A program made the translations under genes and the position numbers. 64,000 nt of DNA from Halichondria panicea (Eukaryota > Porifera > Demospongiae > Suberitida > Halichondriidae). The stretch covers positions 17,691,018-17,755,017 of the forward strand of contig NC_087377.1 in the NCBI RefSeq assembly GCF_963675165.1. The letters are read 5' to 3'. Positions 33,101 to 44,118 of this stretch are shown here, piece by piece (the stretch's first letter is position 1; each line of letters starts with the position of its first letter). The notes below the pieces were generated by a model, which did no database searches, had not been told where the DNA came from, and saw only the letters and a list, made by a program, of their open reading frames with translations.

Positions 33101-36100
33101 TCCTTGTACACAAAATTCTCTCCAGTTACTAGTCCAGTACCATTGACAAAATATGTCTGAGGGCTTCTCACTAGTTCGTGCATTCGAGCATTCCTTACTC
33201 CACAGCGATAATCGTGTGGGAAAGTCTCAATATCTGTAATATAGGCCCATCTTCCACCCTCCAGAAACCTTACGATAGTACCGGTCAGGCTCTCGTCTAA
33301 AGGAGTTGTAGAATTGTCTTGAAACCACACGATGTCTGGAAGTGGCTGCGAGTCCCCAACCCTGCACTTAAGAGCTATGTCGATACCAAATCCAGAAGTA
33401 GCAGGTGCAGTTGGTATAAACGTACGCTCTACCTCAGTTGGCATAAAACCACCAAAATCTGAAGATAGAAAAATTATTACAATCATTTATTATCTATACA
33501 ATGCAAGTGCATGAATTGCTTACATGCATAGTGGACAGTGATGTCTCTACTGCGGATGGTTGCATTGAAGCCAGGCTCTCCAATGGTGTTAGTAGCCTCA
33601 CAGTGATAGATAACTCCAGCCGTGGAAGCATAGTCTCTCTCAGTGATATTTTGAAACAAGAAGGTACCGTTCGAAAGCATAAAGTCAGCGTCAACTACAT
33701 CATCTCCCCTGTACCAAGTCACAGTAGGTGTAGGGGTCCCAGAAACATCGCATTGTAAGCTAAGATCTGAATTAGATCCATCAGCGTTGGTTGCAAAGAC
33801 AACCACATTTTCTTGCTCACTGTTGAAACTAGGAGCCACTCCTTTCTCTGTATGTGTGTGGGAGGGGAGTCATTGGAATAGGGGGCAATAAGGGACAACA
33901 AATCCTCTTATTGAATAGTGAGAACATGTCATGTATGGAATGCCATAGTGGACAATACTAGAGTTTGATTCCGATTGTTGATGGCGATTATCGATTTCCT
34001 TTTAAGTGATCGATCGTTGGAATCGATTGCCACCATCGATTGTCATAGAGGAATCGATCTTTGGAATCGATTGCCACCTTCAAGTGATCGATCGTTGGAA
34101 TCGATTGCCACCATCGATTGTCATAGTGGAATCGATCTTTGGAATCGATTGCCATCATCGATCCTTTCAAGTGATCGATCGTTGGAATCGATTGCCACCA
34201 TCGATTGTCATAGAAGAATTGATTGCAGGAATCGATTGCCACCATCGATTGTCATAGTGGAATCGATTGCCACCATCGATTGTCATAGAGGAATCGGTCT
34301 AGTAGTTCATCGAGTCTATGTACGTATATACCTTGGTTAATATATGACACTATTGTTGATTAAATGTATAATTATATCAATGTAAATTGTACAGGCATGT
34401 GCTATGAACAATTTTGTAATCATAATTTTTAATGAGCCGAGAGGGGCAATTGACTCCAACAATCCGTTCCTATGATCGATTACCACATCGATTCCTCTAT
34501 GACAGCTGGGAAGGCAACCGACAATCGGAATCCATTCCTTCCAACAATCGATGGTCGCAATGCATTCCTGCACTCTATGGCAATCGATGGTGGCAATCGA
34601 TTCCAAACATCGATTCTACCACTCTACAATCGATTCCCGCAATCGGTTGTGCCCTCTATGACAATCGATGGTGGCAATCGATTCCAAACATCGATTCTAC
34701 CACTCTACAATCGATTCCCGCAATCGGTTGTGCCCTCTATGACAATCGATGGTGGCAATCGATTCCTCTATGACAATCGATTCCAAAGATCGATTCCTCT
34801 ATGACAATCAATGGTGGCAATCGATTCCAACGATCGATCACTTGAAAGGAAATCGATAATCGCCATCAACAATCGGAATCAAACTCTAGTATTGTCCACT
34901 ATGGCATTCCATAGTCATGTGGTGCGTATACAGAGGTACACCACACACCATAATTATGGTATGTGTATTTCACAAAAATGTGCGTCCTATTGCCCATTAG
35001 TAAGCCTATATTTTGCGATTTTGACGAAGCACTGAGGTGAAAATAGTTGTATTTAGAGTGATAAAACACATCGAGTCGATTCCTACCAGATGAAATCGAG
35101 TTGATAAAACACATCGAGTCGATTCTTACCAGATGAAATCGAGTTGATAAAACACATCGAGTCGATCCCTACCAGATGAAGTTGATAAAATCGAGTTGAT
35201 AATACACATCGAGTCGATTTATCCTTCCAGTTTGGGACACCAACACATGATATTTTGTATCGCCATTTTGAAACAAAAGGCTCACCAATAGGTATACATA
35301 TGAACAGAACATGAAAATCACTGTGTGTGTTCTATTTTATATAAAATGCTGTGTACACATGACTTCACGTTTAGCCTCCAGCTATTTACTGGAGATTGCA
35401 GAATCTTTGCATAGAAGTGTGTAGCACTGTGGTTCCTTATATGGGAAATGCTCCTAGTAAAACAGACCACAGTGTGTACACAAAATCCATATAAGGATCT
35501 ACGCTTTTACTGGTGTGTTGCAAAGATTCTGCAAACTCCAGTACATGTGGCATACAGAGAACTTCATCATCATTATTCACAGGTTTCACAACTACCCACT
35601 TCAAGCGGATGGAATTCCAAACGTTGCCTGTTATGTTATATTGAAATTAAATTGTATTAGTAAAGGTCGACTTACTACAAAACACAGAATAGGCCTACTA
35701 ATAATGGTAAACATCAACTTATTTATAACATCGACTGTTTCATAGCATCGGCTCCTTTTTAAAACATCGACTCTTTTATAACGTCGACTCCAGTTCATAA
35801 CATCGGCTCCTTTTTAAAACATCGACTCCAGTTCATAACATCGGCTCCTTTTTAAAACATCGACTCTTTTATAACGTCGACTCCAGTTCATAACATCGGC
35901 TCCTTTTTAAAACATCGACTCTTTTATAACGTCGACTCCAGTTCATAACATCGGCTCCTTTTTAAAACATCGACTCTTTTATAACGTCGACTCCAGTTCA
36001 TAACATCGGCTCCTTTTTAAAACATCGACTCTTTTATAACGTCGACTCCAGTTCATAACATCGGCTCCTTTTTAAAACATCGACTCTTTTATAACGTCGA

Positions 36101-36437
36101 CTCCAGTTCATAACATCGACTCTTTTTATAACGTCGACTCCGTTTCATAATTGCTCTTTTAATTTTGAAACAACCGGCAAAACATCGACCTTTAGCTTTA
36201 TGACGTCAACTCTGTTATAATTATAATGTCGACCTTTATGACGTTGACTCCATTTCATAACATCGACTCCATTTCATAACATAGACTGTTTTTGGATTTT
36301 GACACAAACGGCACCCCATAGGCCCGGCCCGGGGCCCAACATTTTATGACACCGGCCGACGGCTAATACTCACCCTTGTATGCGGCTTGGCTATAGCCGA
36401 TAATAGCTATAAAAAATGCTAACACCCTGCACTCCAT
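28516..36437 (-). CDS. Ig-superfamily receptor A
   Basis: Twelve exons join in frame (896 residues): 36374-36437, 33524-33841, 32859-33458, 32500-32784, 32023-32367, 31731-31936, 31435-31534, 31001-31297, 30530-30689, 30187-30353, 29574-29659, 28516-28578. Exon 1 is a signal peptide (MECRVLAFFIAIIGYSQA). The ectodomain has about six Ig-like units, e.g. TVTWYRGDDV with YHCEATN, VYQCFVSN, and TITWLKGG with YTCVGTNPAG. The 30530-30689 exon gives one transmembrane helix. The tail is acidic and Pro/Tyr-rich (SYTDYSADP, SPEYESLP, MYKPTPNYP, GAPAYRR) and ends in EDAQFV; YESL and YTDY are possible SH2-type sites. Nearly all ectodomain introns are phase 1. Receptor B is its paralogue. Ligand unknown; a self/non-self or adhesion role is inferred. 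Confidence 0.85.
28660..29573. other. Intron of receptor A with a recurring segment
   Basis: Most of intron 28579-29573. It contains a segment (about 28920-29100: GAACAGAACATGAAAATCAC, CATGTGGCATACAGAG, CAAGCGGATGGAATTCCA) that also occurs in intron 1 (35290-35640) and in duplicate C (62520-62705), so it is a dispersed repeat. CA runs lie at 29510-29570. No exon seen. Confidence 0.6.
33934..34913. mobile_element. Fold-back element built of ATCGAT sub-repeats
   Basis: 980-bp element in intron 1 of receptor A. The ends are inverted (TATGGAATGCCATAGTGGAC at left, its complement at right). The arms (about 33934-34310 and 34465-34913) are made of short repeats around GGAATCGATTGCCACCATCG and GATCGATCGTTGG. 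It is flanked by a perfect 6-bp direct repeat GTCATG (33928-33933, 34914-34919), read as a target-site duplication. No transposase gene; a non-autonomous fold-back element. Confidence 0.85.
35040..35225. repeat. Tandem repeat, AAACACATCGAGTCGATT unit
   Basis: About four units of roughly 43 bp with AAACACATCGAGTCGATT and TACCAGATGAAATCGAGTTG parts, in intron 1 of receptor A. Confidence 0.85.
35390..35541. mobile_element. 152-bp MITE with visible empty site
   Basis: Inverted ends TGGAGATTGCAGAATCTTTG and CAAAGATTCTGCAAACTCCA, with TAC duplicated on both sides (35387-35389, 35542-35544). The related segment at 62600-62630 has the uninterrupted site GCTATTTACATGTGGC, which shows that this is an insertion. 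Confidence 0.85.
35725..36295. repeat. Satellite-like GTCGACTCC tandem array
   Basis: Tandem units of about 55 bp containing ACATCGACTCTTTTATAACG, TCGACTCCAGTTCATAAC and ATCGGCTCCTTTTTAAA. At least six near-perfect units, degenerating at both sides. It ends about 80 bp before the receptor A signal-peptide exon. Confidence 0.9.
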
Positions 36438-36528
36438 CTTGGTCCTGTCTCTCTTCGAGGGGTCAGACACTCCGTGAGTGTCTTCTCTTTTGAAACTTGT
36501 GACTTCTCTTTTAAAATCTCATACAGAC

Positions 36529-37220
36529 CTTTGCAGAGTTCTTGCAACTCGATGTTCAAAGCGGAAGTTACTGTCACATGATATTATTGTACATAAAGAC
36601 ACACAACATCACGTGAGCCCAACATTGCTGAGTGCAAGTGATAAACTTTGCTGTAACCACAGTTGTAACCACATAGATGATTATGAATACCATTAAGCAT
36701 GGAAAGTTCAACAGCAAGCACTAGTTTTTCTGCACTGCATGTACACTGTACACCATTCTCAAGATGTATCACTAAATTTATACTTGTTACTAGTTATTCA
36801 AAGAAGTCTGAAATAGGATTGTAGCTTCCCAGTATTATATGAAGTGGCTTGCCCCAGCCTGCCCGCTCATTTTGTGTTGCTTCAAGCTGTTGAGAGTCTA
36901 GTCATAGACAGTTAAATCTCTCTTAGGCTTGGAGCTAAGCCTTAGCTCCAGCTGGATATATAGTTCTGTGACACAGGCTGTGTGACTAATAGTAACTCAC
37001 AAAACGATTTGGAAATACTCAGGATAGCTTCAGCTAGCTGTGCAAAGGCTAGGCATTCAAAGCCTTCACTCCTATATAGGTCGAATTTTTCCCATTTTAA
37101 CAAATTAAATAGGCTCTATTGGAGAAAAATTGGTTAGGAATGAGCCAGTTCAATCTTGTTACGTAATGGTACACGTGACAGGCACTTCCGCTCTAGACAT
37201 CGTTGCAAGAACTCTGCAAA
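36529..37220. repeat. Inverted repeat upstream of receptor A
   Basis: Arms of roughly 60 bp (36529-36590 and 37155-37220), sharing TTTGCAGAGTTCTTGCAAC, AGCGGAAGT and TGTCAC, enclose about 560 bp of non-coding DNA. The right arm is the insertion site of the next element. The promoter of receptor A should lie in or next to this block. Confidence 0.6.
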
Positions 37221-37314
37221 AAGAAGGGGTTGTTATAAAACAGGGAATGAGAAATGAGGAAATGAGAAATGAGGAAATGAGGAAATGAGGAAATAAGAAA
37301 TAGGAAATGAGGAA

Positions 37315-38755
37315 ACTAGAGCACTAAAGTGCAAACCCTCGGCTGGTGACATGATTATAAAGAAACCAGAAGACTGATATAATGCAGTGCATATAGTGAT
37401 GTTGTTATCATCATCATGCATGACTTGCACAGCGACTCAGGAGCAATAAAACTAAACCAGACTGGAGGCATGCTGAAACATTTGAGAACAGGTAGTAGTA
37501 CTATAAATATATGCACTGTGGATAAGGATCACAGCAAAGAAGCATGGAGTCTCAGAGAAGTATGGCTCCAGGTCCTGCATGGATCCCAGTCAGCTAAAGC
37601 AAGCTTTCTGCTTTAGTGACCCTGTTCCAATATTGTTCCTGGTATATACAGCTTTCTACTTTAGTGACCCTGTTCCATTGTTTCTGGACCTGGTACAGGA
37701 TCACTTCAGTTATAAGTAACGCATGTGCAAGTTCTGTTCAAGCTACATTTTGCTCGCTTTTATTAGACAAAGAAGCTTTAACACCGAAAGCTGCCACTAT
37801 TAGAAATACTGACTTGTTGTGTGGAGGCTACCCATGCTGTAAACGCAGTGCTAGAGCATCCAGGTAAGCAGACCCAGTCACAAGCTTCTTAGCTTTTGCT
37901 CGTTTTTATTTGACAACGAAGGTTTAACATGAAATTCTGCCACTATTAAAATTAATAACTTGTTGTATGAAGGCTATCCATGCTGTAAACGCAGTGCTGT
38001 GGCATCCAGGTGAGTAGATTCACCTGTCACAAACAAACAAACAAACTAGAGCACTAAAGTGCAAACCCTCGGCTGGTGACATGATTATAAAGAAACCAGA
38101 AGACTGATATAATGCAGTGCATATAGTGATGTTGTTATCATCATCATGCATGACTTGCACAGCAACTCAGGAGCAATAAAACTAAACCAGACTGGAGGCA
38201 TGCTGAAACATTTGAGAACAGGTAGTAGTACTATAAATATATGCACTGTGGATTAGGATCACAGCAAAGAAGCATGGAGTCTCAGAGAAGTATGGCTCCA
38301 GGTCCTGCATGGATCCCAGTCAGCTAAAGCAAGCTTTCTGGTTTAGTGACCCTGTTCCAATATTGTTCCTGGTATATACAGCTTTCTACTTTAGTGACCC
38401 TGTTCCATTGTTTCTGGACCTGGTACAGGATCACTTCAGTTATAAGTAACGCATGTGCAAGTTCTGTTCAAGCTACATTTTGCTCGCTTTTATTAGACAA
38501 AGAAGCTTTAACACCGAAAGCTGCCACTATTAGAAGTACTGACTTGTTGTGTGGAGGCTACCCATGCTGTAAACGCAGTGCTAGAGCATCCAGGTAAGCA
38601 GACCCAGTCACAAGCTTCTTAGCTTTTGCTCGTTTTTATTTGACAACGAAGGTTTAACATGAAATTCTGCCACTATTAAAATTAATAACTTGTTGTATGA
38701 AGGCTATCCATACTGTAAACGCAGTGCCATGGCATGCAGGTGAGTAGACTCACAC
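37315..38755. repeat. Direct duplication inside the Mutator-like element
   Basis: Two copies of about 710-730 bp, 37315-38030 and 38045-38755, almost identical (for example CTAGAGCACTAAAGTGCAAA at both starts). Each can encode the same short unrecognised 83-residue frame (37616-37867 and 38346-38597). I do not call this frame a gene. Confidence 0.9.
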
Positions 38756-38759
38756 ATTA

Positions 38760-39715
38760 CAAACAAACAAACAAACAGACCAACGGACTACTATACCCGT
38801 GGCCGCCCACGCGCGCCTCGGGTAACAAACCAAACGACTACTATAACCCGTGGCCGCCCACGCGCCTCGGGTTAACAAACAGACCAACGGACTACTATAC
38901 CTAGTCTCATGAATCAGCCGCCGTTCTTTTGGAACCACCGTCTGAGCACTCTTGTCATCGTTTTATGTGCCAAGACAGAATTCCGTCTTGACCGAAGTCC
39001 AGTCAGGTGATGAACTTGGAGGCAGCAAAGAACTGCACTTTGCTCAACGCATTTGGATAATCATTACGCATGCATTACGCATGGTAAACACTTCATACAT
39101 AGAAGCTGCTACGAAGCATAAGCAAGGCAAGCAGGGGTCCTTGGGCACAGATTTAGCACCACAGCAAAACACAAGTAGAGAGAGATGCCTTCGCTTGGCG
39201 ATTTGTATAACAATTAGGAAATATGTGTGGGCGTAAGATCACGATTTAATTACATTCCATTGGTTTTGTGAGCAATCAACATTCCATTTTGAAATGACTT
39301 CATGACAAGAGTGCTCAGACGGTGGTTCCAAAAGAACGGCGGCTGATTCATGAGACTATACTATACCCGTGGCCGCCCACGCGCGCCTCGGGTAACAAAC
39401 AAACAAACAGACCAACATACTACTATACCCGTAGCCGCCCACGCGCGCCTCGGGTAACAAACCAACTGACTACTATACCCGCTGGCCGCGGCAAGGCCTC
39501 GGGTAACAAACCAACAGACTACTATACCCGCTGGCCGCGGCACGGCCTCGGGTAACAAACCAACAGACTACTATACCCGTGGCCGCCCACGCGCCTCGGG
39601 TAAAAACAAACAAACCAACAGACTACTATACCCGTGGCCGCCCACGCGCATCGGGTAACAAACAAACCAAACGACTACTATAACCCGTGGCCGGCCTCGC
39701 GCATCGGGTTAATGA
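38760..39715. repeat. GC-rich CCCGTGGCCGCCCACGCGC tandem repeat
   Basis: About eight units of roughly 60 bp: ACAAACAAACAGACCAAC, GGACTACTATACCCGTGGC, CGCCCACGCGCCTCGGGT. The ACCCGTGGCC and GCCTCGGGT parts can pair. Interrupted by the insertion at 38902-39359. Unusually GC-rich for this neighbourhood. Confidence 0.85.
38902..39359. mobile_element. hAT-like MITE nested in the GC-rich repeat
   Basis: 458-bp insertion with about 57-bp inverted ends (TAGTCTCATGAATCAGCCGC at left). It is flanked by the 8-bp direct repeat ACTATACC (38894-38901, 39360-39367), the size expected for hAT elements. The flank is itself part of a tandem repeat, so the duplication is supportive rather than proof. Confidence 0.7.
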
Positions 39716-39835
39716 AGAAATAAGAAATAGAAATGAGCTGTTAGGCAGAGCATATCTATGGGCAGAGCAAGTCTGAAGACGAAGCTAACATCTACTGAGC
39801 TACAGGTACGTACCTCCTGGTGACAAGTCTCCTGG

Positions 39836-40070
39836 TGCTCTGCTAGTCGAGCGCCGCCGCCCTCCTTGAAGGAGGTCGGGAATCAAGCCTATCCACAGTT
39901 TTGTTCTGGCCTGTTACGCAATAGTATCAGGAATATCATTCATTCTATGTGGGATTGCAGCTGATGGAATTGTTGGATTTCCAACAACAGAACAAAACTG
40001 TGGATAGGCTTGATTCCCGACCTCCTTCCGGGCAACGGTAGAGGGCGGCGGCGCCCGACTAGTGCTCTGC
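39836..40070. repeat. Long inverted repeat, GC-rich
   Basis: Arms 39836-39908 and 39987-40070 share GCGCCGCCGCCCTC, GGAGGTCGGGAATCAAGCC and TATCCACAGTTTTGTTCTG in opposite orientation around a loop of about 80 bp. Inside the Mutator-like element. Confidence 0.8.
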
Positions 40071-40891
40071 CACCATACAGAACTTATGTTCCTCTGGTAC
40101 ACGGTGTGACACTCCCTACCTCTATCTACTTGTGTGCCATGTACGACTGGCATGGTTCAGACATCACATCTACCTACGTAACGGTACTTACATGTACTGT
40201 CCTACAGTCCCACAGTCTCAAACAATTTACCTATGCGTGGCTATACTGGCAATACATTCACTGATTTCACATTCCGGTGGGCAAGTGATAGTCAATGAAC
40301 TGGACTCAATGTCAACATCTACATGTAAGTAACAGCAAAGAAACCTCCAAAACTGTTTGTCAAACCAAGCAAATTCTAATGATCTGCCAGTCCTGTCGTA
40401 AAGCTGCAGGAAGTAATGACATTAGTACACTGTACTGGTATCATATCCAATCTCGCTACAGGGTGAAGAAAGCAATTCCCATTACCATTCTCACAAGCAA
40501 TGCCTAGTGAAAGCTGATGCTACCTTTAAGGAAGAAAGCTCACTGTGCCATCTGAAGCGATGGTAAAATTTAATTCTTACAATGTGTCCGACAACCTGTA
40601 CTGTGTGGAGGTGCCACTATAATTATATATTTGATAACTAAATACTTAGTCACCTACTAGCTTCTTGGCTGATATCTCATTACTTTTGTGCAATTATTAT
40701 TATAACAATGTCATAATTATTGTGATGAAAAGTAATGCCATGGTGATGATCGTAACCATGCATAAATATATTATTATTATTATTCTATTTCTTATTTCTT
40801 CATTTCCTCATTTCCTATTTCTTATTTCCTCATTTCTTATTTCTCATTTCCTCATTTCTCATTCCCTGTTTTATAACAACCCAAAAAGAAG

Positions 40892-42647
40892 TTGAATTGT
40901 GGAAATTTGACTCACGTGATGTTTTGCTCACGTGCCTCAGCCTTACAAGTCAAAATTAAAGTGGGCGGGGAGTACAGGCATTGTGACCAGCTAGCTAGCT
41001 GAACAACACATTCAAAGCTTTAATTTGCACTAGACTTTAAGTTGCTAGACCCTCAGAGAAGAAGTGAGTGGGATCTTAGATCTGTAGTGTAGTATTACTT
41101 GCTGGAGAGCATAATTCACCAGCATACATACAATAATTATTATTAAAGAATTAATTATTATTAAAGAATTGTGTGTATGCTGGAGAAATCCTATATGCTC
41201 TCCAACTATATACTGCAATCCTAGAATCCTGTAGGCTGGCTCCCAATTCTTCTGTTTTACTGCTGAGTTGAGTATTTTCTTAGCAACTTCCGGAACTCGG
41301 AGAGTTTTGAGTATAAAAAGAGCTGCCGTGGGCGCGACCTTTGACCCCAAAATTTCCATTCAAGCCTTAGTAACCAGCTCTTTTTTTCTCTTGCGCAAAA
41401 GCGCTCAGAACCCATTCGCTACACACTGTGAACACTCAAAAATATACACAAAGGGAAAGGAAATACATTCTTGGTAGTTTTTCTTTTTTACCAGAAGCAG
41501 AAACAAAAAAACAAAAAAATAAATGATTATCATAATGGCTGACAAAATACTTTATGAATAGATACAGCAAAAGGCTATGCACAATAAAGGAATCTTTTCA
41601 GCTCCAGGTCAGCTACAGTCCAGGGAACGTTGTGGAAGAGTTAGGAAGCTTGCTTTCTTGCATAATAGACGGCATTGAAAATATGCCATTGTGGAAATTC
41701 ATCGAAAGTTCGATTCTGAAAAAGAATTTATATGAATATCAGTACATCTATATCAAACAAATTCTTTATTACCATTTTAATAGGGCAAGTGGAGTGCATG
41801 CCACCAGACAGTGAGGCTCTCCTCCCTCCAGCAAAGAGCTAGGGATATAATAGGATAATTGCTAGATACACTGAGAAGTAATACTTACATTTTCTACATA
41901 GGTTGATGGTGTACCCAGGGAGACTGTCAACAAGCAAAGGCAGTCGCAGTCCTTCAAAGCGTCTTCAACGCGACCTGAGAAAAAAATGAATGTTACTGAA
42001 AGGGTGATGATGCCTCGGTGTAGGCAATGAAGCTACATGCAGTACCATTATTAATGAACACTGTACATATAATTTACATTTTAGATGGATTCATCGGCCC
42101 TGGTGGATAATGCTTAATTCTTTTTATTTTACTTTATTCTCTCGTTGTTCCCCTATTTTGCTACACACAAGTTGTACTAGCTTTCAAAGTAAGCAAACAT
42201 AATCATAAGCATTATTTTGCAAACCCAACTAATTGCAATTCAAGAAATAATTATGATTAGCAGCCTACAATAATTATACAGAAACTCTTTATTATCATCG
42301 AGCAGCTGTAACAGTCGATCTACAGACACACTACCGTATATCTTGCGCATGCCCAACTGAGGCATAATGACTGTATATATGAACGAACAAACTGCAAATA
42401 GATATTATACAAAGGTCCTTCCCTACAGACTTTCAACTCTCCTGTTCGTACTATATCCGTAAAATGAAATGCAAATGTTAAAAAGCGAAAAAGCGTTCGC
42501 AGGTTGATGAAGTCACATTACTTTATACTAGACTACTAACTTTACTATAGACCTATGGACTACTTACTTGAGTTATTTATGTCCACATCAGCATCAGTTT
42601 GTCAGATCCTCATGCTGGGTCAATGAATGTCTGGCAGCAAGACAACG
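40892..42647. other. Gene-free stretch with an AT hairpin
   Basis: No convincing gene. An imperfect palindrome at 41103-41203 (TGGAGAGCATA and CCAGCATAC arms around TTATTATTAAAGAATT repeats) looks like another small inverted-repeat element. Short unrecognised frames at 41045-41359 (minus) and 41554-41814 (plus) have no familiar motif and no supporting splice structure. Confidence 0.5.
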
Positions 42648-44118
42648 CGGATCATGACGGATACACGGCTCCATGGCCGAGACGAAAGGGGGCGTGGTCA
42701 AAAGTCACATGGTGACACGCCCACTTCCTGTACACATCTTTCGCGCCGATTACAAACGCCCATTTATTTCGCGGGCATTGCCCGGCCACATGTAAATTTC
42801 GCACCACTGCACTGATAAATTCATGGTAACATTTTAGTATGTCTCTCATTAATGTTGGTACAGTAGCTTTTGGCTCACCAAGTCAAATATTAGTGTATCT
42901 AAGAAGTCTTGGTTTGCTCGCAGATGACATGGATTGTGTTCGGTAAGACAGTATAACTCTAGAAAAAATTATTTAACACAAATCATTATAGTTGTGGTGA
43001 TGACATGGAAGAGAGACTGAGGAGAGATGTGAAGGATGGGTATAAGTGGTGGTGCAAGGCGTGTAAGACGAGGAAAACTGTAAGGGCGGGCAGTTTCTTT
43101 GAGAAATCAAAGATTCCCCTTCGGACTTGGATCCTCCTGATTCACCTCTGGGCCTACCAACTTCCGGTGTGTACAGTGGCTCAGATGGTGGAGGTGAACA
43201 AGGAAACGGCCATTAATGTGTTTCAGTGGTTGCGGGAGGTATGCAGCATGAAGCTGGTAAATACCAGCATCATTCTCGGTGGAAGTGGTGTAGTAGTCCA
43301 GATAGATGAATCACTGTTTCGTCACAAGCCTAAGGTAAATGAAATACTCGCATAATACACATTAATACGTTAATATACCTTTGCTCTTCAGCACCACCGG
43401 GGAAGGGCAACCACCACGGAGATGTGGGTATTTGGGATGGTGGACACCTCCACGACTCCATCGTTAGGATATATGGAAATAGTTCAAGACCGACGGGCAG
43501 CCACACTCCTCCCAATAATCAATGCCCATGTTGCAGCAGGGACAACAATTTATTCGGACCAGTGGAGTGCCTATAGCCAGGTTGGCTCTCTCCCCAATGT
43601 TGGTAGCCACTCAAGTGTGAACCACTCACTCAACTTTGTTGATCCAGCTACGGGAGTTCATACCCAGAACATTGAATCCTACTGGTCATCGGCCAAAAGG
43701 AAATTGAAGGCCATGAAAGGCTGTCATGCCCATCAGCTACCCAGTTACCTGGATGAACATATGTGGAGGGAAAGATATGGATCAGATGGCTGTACAGCTT
43801 ACAGCAGCATCACACAAGACATAAGGCAGCAGTACCCAGTTTAAACTACTACTGTCTATAGCTTACATCTCTGCTTGGATCATTAATTTAACCTCACATT
43901 TAACCTCACATTTAACCTCACATCATTATTCTCTCCTCATTTACTCACATTTTATCCTCAAATCATTCTTGTTACAGTGTCTTTTTGGCTGTTATTCAAT
44001 GGAATGCTGTTTGTTTTAAGGGGCGCGAAGACCGAACGGAAGTGGGCGTGTCACCATGTGACTTTTGACCACGCCCCCTTTCGTCTCGGCAATGGAGCCG
44101 TGTATCCGTCATGATCCG
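42648..44118. mobile_element. Merlin-type DNA transposon, apparently intact
   Basis: 1471-bp element with inverted ends of about 82 bp (42648-42729, 44037-44118) that begin CGGATCATGACGG and differ at about one position. It encodes a complete three-exon transposase. An 8-9 bp target duplication typical of Merlin could not be seen in the flanks. Confidence 0.85.
42839..43844 (+). CDS. Merlin (IS1016/ISXO2-like) DDE transposase
   Basis: Exons 42839-42942, 42992-43334 and 43392-43844 join in frame to 299 residues, a normal length for Merlin. An N-terminal zinc ribbon (CVRCGDD, WWCKACKTRKTVRAGSFF) precedes the catalytic core. The likely DDE residues lie in VVVQIDESLF, TIYSDQWSAY and NIESYWSSAKRKLK. 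It should cut and paste the surrounding element through its 82-bp ends. No disabling change seen; both introns are under 60 bp. The start is the first ATG in frame and lies just inside the left inverted repeat. Confidence 0.85.

Larger units (their letters stand above)
37227..40882. mobile_element. 3.66-kb Mutator-like non-autonomous element
   Basis: Inverted ends GGGTTGTTATAAAACAGGGA / complement, continuing into GAAATGAGGAAATGAG-type repeats at both ends. A perfect 9-bp direct repeat AAAAAGAAG flanks it (37218-37226 and 40883-40891). A 9-bp duplication with long, repetitive inverted ends fits Mutator-like (MULE) elements. No transposase was found; the interior consists of a direct duplication, a GC-rich repeat array, a nested insertion and a long hairpin. 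Confidence 0.8.

Noticed and set aside
33975-34804. Overlapping frames in the ATCGAT region
   Set aside because: They repeat the short unit of the fold-back element and occur in several frames; no real protein pattern.
41045-41359. 104-residue minus-strand frame
   Set aside because: Its C-terminal part lies in the AT hairpin, and neither motif nor splice structure supports a gene.
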